A stretch of DNA of 7,577 nt from Campylobacterales bacterium (GTDB lineage: Bacteria; Campylobacterota; Campylobacteria; Campylobacterales; Hydrogenimonadaceae), in the NCBI GenBank assembly GCA_027067015.1, contig JAMOMS010000226.1:1-7577 (forward strand), given 5' to 3'. Made by a program: the position numbers and the translations under genes. The notes below the pieces were generated by a model. The model was not told the origin of the DNA. It did no database searches and saw only the letters and a program-made list of their open reading frames with translations. This document shows, in pieces, positions 1 to 5,819 of the stretch; the first letter of the stretch is position 1, and every line of letters starts with the position of its first letter.

Positions 1-1919
1 GGTTGGAAAGTCAGGTTGCCTTCCGCCCCGCGGTAGTGGACGTTTTGGCCAAGTATCCGTAGATTCGCCTCTTGGGTAGCCGTATCAAAATAACCCTCCA
101 CTTTGCCGTTGTCAAGAAAACGGAAAGGGGCGAAGCGCACGGCGGTGGTGTTGGCGTCGGGCAGGAGGATACGGGAGGGACGCCGCTGGATAAATCGGCG
201 CTCGTCAAAGGCGACATCATAGCGCGAAAGGGTGAGGGTATGGCCTTTTAGATAACCGTTGAGGCGCGATTGCAAGCCGTAATGCATGGTCTGTGCGTCA
301 CCGCGCAGGGTATACCAGGGTAGGCGTATGTCAAACCCCAGCCGTAGAGTCTTCTCCTTTTTGAGGTTGACGGTGGCAAAGAGCTCGGCGTCAAAGGGGG
401 TGTCGCCCAGACCCGTCTGCCGTAACAGCTCGGCTATGGAGAGGATGTGGGTTTGGGCCTTGAGGGTCAGGTTGCCGGCATTGGCGGTGCCGGAGAGGTT
501 GAGCTTGAGCGATCCCACGTTGGCCCAGCCGGTCAGGTTTTTTTTCTGCTCAAAGAGGGTGACGAGGTTCTCTTTTTGAATCAGGTTAAGGTTTTTCTGC
601 TCAGGGGTAAGGTAGACAAACAGGTGCGCCGTGTGGCGAAAAGGGGCGGGCAGTTTTTGCCAGAAGCCGCCAACGGGCTGACGCGGGCTGAGTTGACCGA
701 TAAGCAGAAGGCGGTTGTCGTTGTACCGGGTGTTGAGCTGGAGGTTAGTGGCGCGCCCTTTAAGCGAAATATCGGCGGTGACGGCGGGGGCGGACTTGGT
801 GTGTATGAGCGCGTCGGCATGGAGGGCGAGGGTGTTTTCTGACACCAGCGCGGGAAGGTAGGGGCCGTAAAGGTTTGGGGTGAGGTTGGCGTCGGCGGTG
901 AGGGTGAAACGGTTGTAGTTAAGGCCATAGATTTTAAGATTCAGTGGGCCCGCGCTTATATTACCGACCAGGCTTTCCTTGTTACCCGCCAGTTCTAACC
1001 AAGCGGTTTGAAAAGGGAGTGAAAGCGGTGCCAAAAGGTGCATCTTGGCTTGTGTGGCAAAGGCGAGATCGGGGGTAATAGTGAGGTTCTGATCTATCGC
1101 CGCGCTCCCTTTGGGGCCGGTAACCTGCCAACGGGTGGTTACATCCGCATAATTTTGCGTAAGGTGGTAAACGCCTTTGAGTTTTTGGATACGTATACTC
1201 AGGTTGTCCTCAGCCAGTCGCAGGGGGGTAGGTTGCGTGAGAGAAAAGGTCAGCTCGTTTTGATGCCATGCCAGACGCCAGCCCCATTGCCGTGGCGGGG
1301 TTTTCAGGGTTTTGGCCAAGGTTTGGGTTAAAGCGTGGGAGAGTCGGAATCGGCCGTGAAGACGCAGATGTTTTTTTCGGTAATCACCTTTGGCTTTTAA
1401 ATATCCCTCTTTGAGGATGATGCCCGCTTGCAGGGAGGCGACCTCTATATCATCGTCGCCGTGCCAGGTTAATCCGTCCGCTTCAAGGTTGCCTAAAAAA
1501 CGGCGGGTTTGGGTGCGGATGTCGGCGTGACGGATAATAAGGCGCTCCAGCACGGGGGTAAAAGGGAGGTTCAAAGAGCTGTTGCCGTCGCCGGATGAGG
1601 CGGGCAGGGCGGTCAGGTCGACAACGGGGGCATCCAACTCCAAAAGCGCAAGGCGCGGCACGGGGGAGAGGAGCTTGAAAAGGTTGTAACGAAGTGTGAG
1701 GCGTTTGGCGTGAAAGAGCTTGCCGTAGCGGGGTTGGGTGACGGTTATGCCGTAGAGTAGTGAGCCTTCAATATGGCGGTAGGAGAGTTGCGGCGGCAAA
1801 GGAAGACGTGAGACAATCAGCGGCAGGGTGCCGGGGTGGGCCAGCAGGAGGAGCATAAAGGTCAATATAAGGGCCAGAAACTGAAGAAGATGGGCCAAAA
1901 AGAGGTGGAGCCGGCGCAT
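1..1919 (-). CDS. tamB: TamB-like translocation and assembly module / AsmA-like inter-membrane protein (partial, C-terminus missing)
   Basis: The frame is open without a stop from the ATG at 1919-1917 to the window edge (last full codon 3-5), giving 639 N-terminal residues. I translated it block by block and saw no frameshift. Residues 1-3 are MRR, followed by an uncleaved-type hydrophobic anchor (about 4-28, rich in Leu, Phe and Ile). A family-typical stretch follows, with P40-x-P-P and IEGSLLYGI at 50-58. The rest is low in cysteine and made of alternating short beta-strand-like segments with many Asn-Leu, Thr-Leu and Leu-x-Leu pairs, as expected for the long beta-groove of TamB/AsmA-like proteins. 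Family members span the periplasm from an inner-membrane anchor, pair with TamA, and are implicated in autotransporter assembly and phospholipid transport. The diagnostic C-terminal DUF490/TamB domain lies outside the window, so the call rests on the N-terminal pattern plus the tamA gene directly upstream. The start overlaps the tamA stop by one base (TGATG), implying translational coupling. Another AsmA-like protein is the main alternative. Confidence 0.85.
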   Translation of the reverse strand, partial: MRRLHLFLAHLLQFLALILTFMLLLLAHPGTLPLIVSRLPLPPQLSYRHIEGSLLYGITVTQPRYGKLFHAKRLTLRYNLFKLLSPVPRLALLELDAPVVDLTALPASSGDGNSSLNLPFTPVLERLIIRHADIRTQTRRFLGNLEADGLTWHGDDDIEVASLQAGIILKEGYLKAKGDYRKKHLRLHGRFRLSHALTQTLAKTLKTPPRQWGWRLAWHQNELTFSLTQPTPLRLAEDNLSIRIQKLKGVYHLTQNYADVTTRWQVTGPKGSAAIDQNLTITPDLAFATQAKMHLLAPLSLPFQTAWLELAGNKESLVGNISAGPLNLKIYGLNYNRFTLTADANLTPNLYGPYLPALVSENTLALHADALIHTKSAPAVTADISLKGRATNLQLNTRYNDNRLLLIGQLSPRQPVGGFWQKLPAPFRHTAHLFVYLTPEQKNLNLIQKENLVTLFEQKKNLTGWANVGSLKLNLSGTANAGNLTLKAQTHILSIAELLRQTGLGDTPFDAELFATVNLKKEKTLRLGFDIRLPWYTLRGDAQTMHYGLQSRLNGYLKGHTLTLSRYDVAFDERRFIQRRPSRILLPDANTTAVRFAPFRFLDNGKVEGYFDTATQEANLRILGQNVHYRGAEGNLTFQ

Positions 1920-3607
1920 CAGAAGAGCTCCCCGATATGAAAGTGCAGGGCGTATTGGGAAGGATCGTCTATGTTAAGGCCAAAATCCAGACCGATGGGG
2001 CCGATGGGCGAGAGGTAACGCAGACCCGCTCCCACGGCGGTGTAGACGGTGCCAAAATCAGGGCTGGCATCCTGTCCCAGAACCGTGGCGTCCACAAAGA
2101 GAACCCCCCTCAGGCTATGAGGAAGGTTATGGCGCCACTCCAGGGAGGACTCCGCCACGCTAAAACCGCCTATCGGGTCGCCGTTACGGTTTTTGGGGCC
2201 GAGTTGCCGGTAGGCCCAGCCGCGGTTGGAGCGCATACCGCCCGCGTAAAAACGGTAGGAGGGGGGCACTTCGCCGTCGGCGATATCCAGGGTGCCGGCC
2301 CGTCCCCGCCAGGCGAGGTTGATGCCCGGAATCGGCAGGTGCCAGATGCCTACCGCCAGTAGTTTGTAATAAGTGGCGTCAGAGAGCACGGAGCGAATGG
2401 AGCCCATGGCGTCCAGGCTAAGCAGGTAGCCCCGGGTGGGATCAAGGCGGGAGTTGCGGGTATCGACCTGGGCGGTCAGTCCCAATGAGACAATGCCGAT
2501 AATCCCTTCGGGAAAGAGGGTCGGATCGGAGCTGTTATAGGTTTCGACATGGTCGTAGACAATGCGTTCACGCAGGTAATAGGGCAGGCGCAGGTGGCTG
2601 AGGTTTAACGTGGCGTACCAGGCCCTTTCGTCATAGCCGTCAAAGCGCTCCTGGCGGTAACCGGTCTCGCCCTCAAGGCGGTTGTGGTGGGTTAGCGGCA
2701 TCTGGGCGTTGAGGCTGGCCAGTTGACGGATATCGGAGTATTTCAAATCGAGCGAGAGGGTGCGCAGGTTGCCAAAAAAGTTGCGGTGCTTCACTCCCGC
2801 CTTGAGGCTGATGCCCTCATCGGTGCTGTAGCCCAGGCCGGCGGTAAGGTGCAGGGGTTTTTGGTAGGTGGAGAGGGTGACAATAACGGGTACCCGGTTG
2901 CCGTCGCGCTGGCTGTCGTCAATGGTGACCCGCTCAACTCCCTCGTTGGAGTAGATGTCGCGGTAACTGCGGTAGATCAGCTCTTTGCTGTAGGGATCAC
3001 CCTCTTTGAAAGAGAGCAGTGAGCGGATAATGCGCGGATCGACCGTTTTGGGGGCGCGGATCGTGATGCGGCCGAAACGGCAGGGTTTGCCGGGCTCAAC
3101 GTCGTAGACCAGGTAGGCTTTGTCGGTTTCAATGTCAATGTAGGCTTTGGCCCTGAGGCGGACATTGCAGTAGTGGTTGTCGGCGTACAGGGCTTTGATG
3201 CGCGCTTTGCTCTGGGTAAAAAGGGCGGTTTGAAAGCGCTCTCCTTCACGCAGGGGGATTTTGTCTACAACGCGAAGTCTGGAGATGGCGGAGATGTCGG
3301 CGACGGTGACGGGTCGGCCTTCCTGAATACGCACCACGATGCGCTCTTTTTGTACTTCGCTTTGTACCCTGGCGTGATAGAAGCCGACGGAGCGGTAGTA
3401 ACTCTCCAAAGCGGTGGGGATGAAAAAGATTTTTTGGGTATCGTAGCGGGGCGGCCCTTTCCAGAACTCGAAAAAAAAGGGGGCGTTCAGCCCCAGGGCA
3501 TTATAGAGCGCGTCGGCGGATACTTGTCGGTTGCCTGTAAAAACCAGCGGGAGTTTCTGGGCATATAAAAAGAGGGTCATCAGCAACAAGAATATAGCAG
3601 GTCGCAA
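1919..3607 (-). CDS. tamA: TamA-like outer membrane protein of the Omp85/BamA family
   Basis: The product is 562 residues, close to E. coli TamA (about 577). Residues 1-17 form a signal peptide (MRP, a Leu/Ile/Phe core, then YAQ). Residues about 18-95, 96-172 and 176-245 look like three POTRA domains, each ending in a short strand followed by an EG/PG turn (EGRP at 96-99, EPGKP at 171-175). From about 250 to the end is the Omp85 beta-barrel: many alternating Tyr/Leu strands, FYAGG at 453-457, RGW at 462-464 in the position of the conserved RG(F/Y) loop-6 motif, SPIGPIGLDFG at 533-543, and a terminal Phe (GELF) as in outer-membrane barrels. The family inserts proteins into, or remodels, the outer membrane together with TamB, whose gene follows with a one-base overlap. 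The start is TTG at 3607-3605. It is chosen because it gives a complete signal peptide and has AAGGGG nine bases upstream; the next ATG (codon 10) would truncate the signal peptide. The only two cysteines are C147 and C176, in or next to the second POTRA. A generic BamA/TamA-family member is the alternative; BamA itself is usually longer, with five POTRAs. Confidence 0.9.
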   Translation of the reverse strand: MRPAIFLLLMTLFLYAQKLPLVFTGNRQVSADALYNALGLNAPFFFEFWKGPPRYDTQKIFFIPTALESYYRSVGFYHARVQSEVQKERIVVRIQEGRPVTVADISAISRLRVVDKIPLREGERFQTALFTQSKARIKALYADNHYCNVRLRAKAYIDIETDKAYLVYDVEPGKPCRFGRITIRAPKTVDPRIIRSLLSFKEGDPYSKELIYRSYRDIYSNEGVERVTIDDSQRDGNRVPVIVTLSTYQKPLHLTAGLGYSTDEGISLKAGVKHRNFFGNLRTLSLDLKYSDIRQLASLNAQMPLTHHNRLEGETGYRQERFDGYDERAWYATLNLSHLRLPYYLRERIVYDHVETYNSSDPTLFPEGIIGIVSLGLTAQVDTRNSRLDPTRGYLLSLDAMGSIRSVLSDATYYKLLAVGIWHLPIPGINLAWRGRAGTLDIADGEVPPSYRFYAGGMRSNRGWAYRQLGPKNRNGDPIGGFSVAESSLEWRHNLPHSLRGVLFVDATVLGQDASPDFGTVYTAVGAGLRYLSPIGPIGLDFGLNIDDPSQYALHFHIGELF

Positions 3608-3612
3608 CGCTT

Positions 3613-3641
3613 TTGGCCCCTTTTTGTTTGTAGGTTACAAT
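3613..3641 (+). promoter_or_regulatory. Candidate promoter for the phosphatase-ppk2 unit
   Basis: TTGGCC (3613-3618, four of six matches to TTGACA), a 17-base spacer, then TACAAT (3636-3641, five of six matches to TATAAT). A start near 3648 would leave a leader of about 19 bases before the ATG at 3667. This -10 faces the tamA -10 with six bases between them, so the two promoters probably cannot be occupied at once. Confidence 0.45.
3617..3622 (-). promoter_or_regulatory. Ribosome binding site of tamA (decides a TTG start)
   Basis: On the minus strand AAGGGG lies nine bases before the TTG at 3607. No ATG or GTG in this frame has both a ribosome binding site and a full signal peptide after it, so this site supports the non-ATG start. 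The spacing is slightly long and the match to AGGAGG is partial. Confidence 0.45.
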
Positions 3642-3647
3642 ACGCAG

Positions 3648-3656
3648 ATTATAGCA
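3648..3656 (-). promoter_or_regulatory. Extended -10 promoter for tamA-tamB
   Basis: The minus strand reads TGCTATAAT, a perfect extended -10 (TGnTATAAT). Transcription would begin near 3641, giving a leader of about 34 bases before the tamA start. No good -35 is seen 17 bases upstream (TCGCAA at 3676-3671, inside the start of the phosphatase gene), which is acceptable for an extended -10 promoter. Prediction from sequence only. Confidence 0.55.
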
Positions 3657-3661
3657 AAGGA
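3656..3661 (+). promoter_or_regulatory. Ribosome binding site of the HAD phosphatase gene (decides the start)
   Basis: AAAGGA sits five bases before the ATG at 3667. The other in-frame ATG at 3661 overlaps this site and so has no usable ribosome binding site. The downstream start also gives the normal HAD N-terminus, with the DxD motif six residues in. Confidence 0.55.
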
Positions 3662-3666
3662 TGGGT

Positions 3667-4281
3667 ATGGTTGCGATATTTGATCTTGACGGGACGCTGG
3701 TGGACTCTTTGTTGCCCATTACCCAAGCGATCAACGACGTGCGAAACGATCTGTACGGTTTGAAGCCGCTTGGCAAAGAGAAGGTACGGCAGGCGTTGAA
3801 TCTGCCGGAAAAAGAGGCGGGCCTTTTGCTTTACGGCACAACGGGCTTTGAAAAAGAGGCCTCCGCACTTTTTGAACGCCTTTACAAAAAGCGGTGCGCG
3901 CAAGGGGTGCCGCCTTTTGAAGGGGTGGAAGCGATGTTGCGCCATCTTGGCCAAACGGGGTGGCGCCTTTATGTGGCCACCAACGCCCCCGGCCCAGCCG
4001 CTGAAACCCTGCTTGAGCAAAACGGCCTGGCCCGATACTTTCTTGACGTGGTTGGCGCTGACGCGGTATTGGCGCCCAAACCCGACCCGGCCATGATCTT
4101 TCAAGTGTTGGCCAAGGAGCCCGGTCGGCGCGCCGTCATGATAGGGGATACGCACAAAGACGTCAAAGCCGCCGAAAGGGCCGGCATTAAAGCCGTGTAC
4201 GCCCTGTGGGGGTACGGTGAGCAGAGCGTAAAAGGGTTCCCAAAGGCCCGTTATCCCCTTGACGTGCCCGCTTTGTTATAA
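3667..4281 (+). CDS. HAD-superfamily hydrolase, phosphoglycolate phosphatase-like
   Basis: The product is 204 residues, a usual length for Gph-type HAD subfamily IA phosphatases. All four HAD motifs are visible: motif I FDLDGTLVDS (5-14, nucleophile D6 and acid/base D8), motif II VATNAP (103-108, T105), motif III APKPDP (136-141, K138), and motif IV GDTHKD (160-165, metal-binding D161 and D165). Residues about 15-85 between motifs I and II form the helical C1 cap that sets substrate choice. The enzyme should remove phosphate from a small phosphorylated metabolite in the cytoplasm through a phospho-aspartate intermediate. 2-Phosphoglycolate is the classic substrate, but pyrophosphate or sugar phosphates are equally possible from sequence alone. 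ppk2 follows after 19 bases on the same strand, so the two may be co-transcribed. The ATG two codons upstream at 3661 is an alternative start but has no ribosome binding site. Confidence 0.9.
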   Translation: MVAIFDLDGTLVDSLLPITQAINDVRNDLYGLKPLGKEKVRQALNLPEKEAGLLLYGTTGFEKEASALFERLYKKRCAQGVPPFEGVEAMLRHLGQTGWRLYVATNAPGPAAETLLEQNGLARYFLDVVGADAVLAPKPDPAMIFQVLAKEPGRRAVMIGDTHKDVKAAERAGIKAVYALWGYGEQSVKGFPKARYPLDVPALL

Positions 4282-4282
4282 T
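4274..4282 (+). promoter_or_regulatory. Candidate extended -10 promoter for ppk2
   Basis: TGTTATAAT is a perfect TGnTATAAT extended -10 and overlaps the stop codon of the phosphatase gene (TAA at 4279-4281). Transcription would begin near 4289, right at the ppk2 ribosome binding site, leaving a leader of only about 12 bases. TTGACG (4259-4264) lies nearby but is only 12 bases from the -10, too close for a normal -35. It may be fortuitous, with ppk2 simply read through from the phosphatase gene. Confidence 0.35.
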
Positions 4283-4288
4283 GAGGCC

Positions 4289-4298
4289 AAAGGAGGGG
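4289..4298 (+). promoter_or_regulatory. Strong ribosome binding site of ppk2 (decides the start)
   Basis: AAAGGAGGGG contains the full AGGAGG core (4291-4296), four bases before the ATG at 4301. It rules out the longer reading from the TTG at 4259, which would overlap the phosphatase gene and add 14 residues that do not resemble PPK2. Confidence 0.8.
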
Positions 4299-4300
4299 AC

Positions 4301-5203
4301 ATGATTAAAAAACTGATCGCTTCGGTTGAGAAAGAGATAGCGGACCAAAAGGCCAAAAAGCGGCTCAAAAAGGCGCGCAAACTTCTTGATAAACTCTCAT
4401 CGCCGGAGGGCTTGAAACTGTTGGGTGAGGGCAAAAGCCTTAAAAAAGCGCTGAAAACCCTGCGCTATGAAGAGGAGCTTCAACGCCTTCAAATTGAGCT
4501 TGTCAAACTGCAAAACTGGGTTTATGAAAACAACAAACGGGTGCTCATTATTTTCGAGGGGCGTGACGCCGCCGGCAAGGGCGGGGCGATCAAGCGCTTT
4601 ACCGAGCATCTCAACCCCCGCCGCTACCGTGTCGTGGCCCTGCCCAAACCGACGGAGGTGGAGATGGGGCAGTTCTATTTTCAGCGTTACATGGCCCAAC
4701 TGCCCAACCCCGGCGAGATCGCCTTTTTTGACAGAAGCTGGTACAACCGGGCCATCGTGGAGCCGGTATTCGGGTTTTGCACCAAGGAGCAGTACGAGAA
4801 GTTCATGCAGGAAGTCCCGGCCATGGAGCACGCGCTGATTGACGACGGGATCATTCTTATTAAATTCTGGTTCGCCATCTCCAAAAAAGAGCAACGCAAA
4901 CGCTTTAAAGAGCGCAAGACCAATCCGCTCAAACAGTGGAAGATCAGCCCCATTGACCTGCAGGCGCAAAAGAAGTGGGACGAGATCACCTACTACCGCG
5001 ACGAGATGTTCAGCCGCACCCATACCACCTACTCGCCCTGGATCATCGTCAAAAGCAATGACAAAAAAACGGCCCGCCTGGAGTCGATCCGCTATGTGCT
5101 CTCACGCATTCCCTACGAGGGAAAAGAGGAGGCGGGAGAGATCTTGCACCCCAACCCCGACGTGGTGAGTCGCTACTACCAAAACGATGAACGGATTGAT
5201 TAA
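4301..5203 (+). CDS. ppk2: Polyphosphate kinase 2 (polyphosphate:nucleoside-diphosphate phosphotransferase), single-domain class I-like
   Basis: The product is 300 residues, typical of single-domain PPK2. Residues 1-75 are a basic, Lys-rich helical N-terminus. Walker A is EGRDAAGKGG (86-95), with the nucleotide-binding Lys in GKGG. Walker B and the following signature are AFFDRSWYNRA (141-151, D144). The lid is KTNPLKQWKISPID (206-219), supplying the Arg/Lys residues that contact polyphosphate and the nucleotide. PPK2 enzymes transfer phosphate between inorganic polyphosphate and nucleotides; class I forms favour making NTPs (often GTP or ATP) from NDPs and polyphosphate. The single domain, the WYNRA signature and the WKxSPID lid fit class I, though substrate class cannot be proven by eye. 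The gene follows a phosphatase gene by 19 bases. Its TAA stop (5201-5203) overlaps the stop of the convergent methyltransferase gene by four bases, leaving no room for an intergenic terminator. Confidence 0.96.
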   Translation: MIKKLIASVEKEIADQKAKKRLKKARKLLDKLSSPEGLKLLGEGKSLKKALKTLRYEEELQRLQIELVKLQNWVYENNKRVLIIFEGRDAAGKGGAIKRFTEHLNPRRYRVVALPKPTEVEMGQFYFQRYMAQLPNPGEIAFFDRSWYNRAIVEPVFGFCTKEQYEKFMQEVPAMEHALIDDGIILIKFWFAISKKEQRKRFKERKTNPLKQWKISPIDLQAQKKWDEITYYRDEMFSRTHTTYSPWIIVKSNDKKTARLESIRYVLSRIPYEGKEEAGEILHPNPDVVSRYYQNDERID

Positions 5204-5787
5204 CGACGGGCGGTATACAAAAAGAGGTCGTAACGGCGGTCGGGCGCTTTGGTGACGGTGTGTATGATGCGGTAGTTTCCTACCTGCCACCCCGCTTTTT
5301 GTACGGCTGAGTGGAGGGTTTTGGGGGCGAACCCGAAGTGGTAGACCCCCTCATTACCCCCGTCGTGGAAGGTGCCGTCTTCGGGCGCGAGGTCTACGAT
5401 GGTCAAGAAACCGCCCGGTTTAACCATCGCTTTCAGGCGCAAAAAGAGGGCCGATATGTCGGGAATATGGTGGAGCGTCATGGAACTGACCACGCCATCA
5501 AATAGCTCTTTTGGCTCATATTCCATAATATCACAACAGGCTTTTTCAACCTGCGGCATCTTTTTGCCCAGCGCTTCCAACATTTTGGCGGAGGTGTCCA
5601 CGGCCACGGCGTGGGCGATATGGGGCAAAAGGCGTTCGGTCAATAGTCCCGTTCCCGCGCCAAAGTCAAGGAGGCGGGTTTGGGGCGTGAGCGGGCAGTG
5701 CTTTATGATGGCGCGGGCGGCGGCGTCGGCTTGGTCGTTGCGCCGTTTCGAGGCGTCCCATTGGGCGGCACGCGCGTCAAAACTCAT
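5200..5787 (-). CDS. Class I SAM-dependent methyltransferase, substrate unknown
   Basis: The product is 195 residues with a Methyltransf_11/25-type Rossmann fold. Motif I is LLDFGAGTG (39-47, the SAM-binding glycine loop). The acidic residue after strand 2 is D64 in VAVDTS (61-66). D86 in CCDIM (84-88) is in the motif III region. VVSSMTLHHI (99-108) is motif IV, and KPGGFLTIVD (123-132) is the post-motif PGG turn. The last 60 residues, with GVYHFGF at 147-153, probably form part of the substrate site. UbiE-like and small-molecule methyltransferases share this layout, so the acceptor cannot be named. The ATG at 5787-5785 is chosen because AAGGAG lies five bases upstream. The longer reading from the TTG at 5820 adds 11 residues, lacks a ribosome binding site and would overlap yigZ. 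The gene is divergent from yigZ and convergent with ppk2, with which it shares a TTAA stop overlap. Confidence 0.9.
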   Translation of the reverse strand: MSFDARAAQWDASKRRNDQADAAARAIIKHCPLTPQTRLLDFGAGTGLLTERLLPHIAHAVAVDTSAKMLEALGKKMPQVEKACCDIMEYEPKELFDGVVSSMTLHHIPDISALFLRLKAMVKPGGFLTIVDLAPEDGTFHDGGNEGVYHFGFAPKTLHSAVQKAGWQVGNYRIIHTVTKAPDRRYDLFLYTARR

Positions 5788-5792
5788 GGCCT

Positions 5793-5798
5793 CTCCTT
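5793..5798 (-). promoter_or_regulatory. Ribosome binding site of the methyltransferase gene (decides the start)
   Basis: AAGGAG on the minus strand, five bases before the ATG at 5787. This is a strong match at good spacing, and it fixes the start against the longer TTG reading. Confidence 0.75.
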
Positions 5799-5805
5799 TT
5801 TTGGG

Positions 5806-5811
5806 TAGAAT
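5806..5811 (+). promoter_or_regulatory. Candidate -10 element for yigZ
   Basis: TAGAAT matches TATAAT at five of six positions. A start seven or eight bases downstream falls at 5818-5820, on or just before the yigZ ATG, so the transcript would be leaderless or almost so. No clear -35 is seen around 5783-5788. Confidence 0.4.
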
Positions 5812-5815
5812 TTTA
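5810..5815 (-). promoter_or_regulatory. Candidate -10 element for the methyltransferase gene
   Basis: The minus strand reads TAAAAT, five of six matches to TATAAT. A start near 5803 leaves a leader of about 16 bases carrying the AAGGAG ribosome binding site. It overlaps the opposite-strand yigZ -10 by two bases. Confidence 0.4.
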
Positions 5816-5819
5816 CCCA

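Noticed and set aside
447..842. 131-codon plus-strand open frame opposite tamB, with Gly/Val-rich translation
   Set aside because: The minus-strand tamB frame is open across it without a break, and the Val/Gly/Glu bias is what antisense of Thr/Leu/Pro-rich coding gives.
581..928. Minus-strand Pro/Ser/Thr-rich open frame of 115 codons
   Set aside because: It is out of frame inside tamB, and its composition is a frame-shifted reading of the same Leu/Thr/Asn codons. No start signal is visible.
3649..4155. 168-codon minus-strand open frame opposite the HAD phosphatase gene
   Set aside because: Basic, low-complexity translation with no family resemblance. The sense strand carries all four HAD motifs, so this is a shadow.
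4259..4300. Longer ppk2 start at the TTG (adds 14 residues)
   Set aside because: The upstream residues do not resemble PPK2, the reading overlaps the phosphatase gene, and an excellent AGGAGG precedes the ATG at 4301.
4397..5023. Long open frame (208 codons) on the minus strand opposite ppk2
   Set aside because: It lies entirely within a well-supported ppk2 gene, has no recognisable domain or ribosome binding site, and is typical of antisense shadows in GC-rich coding DNA.
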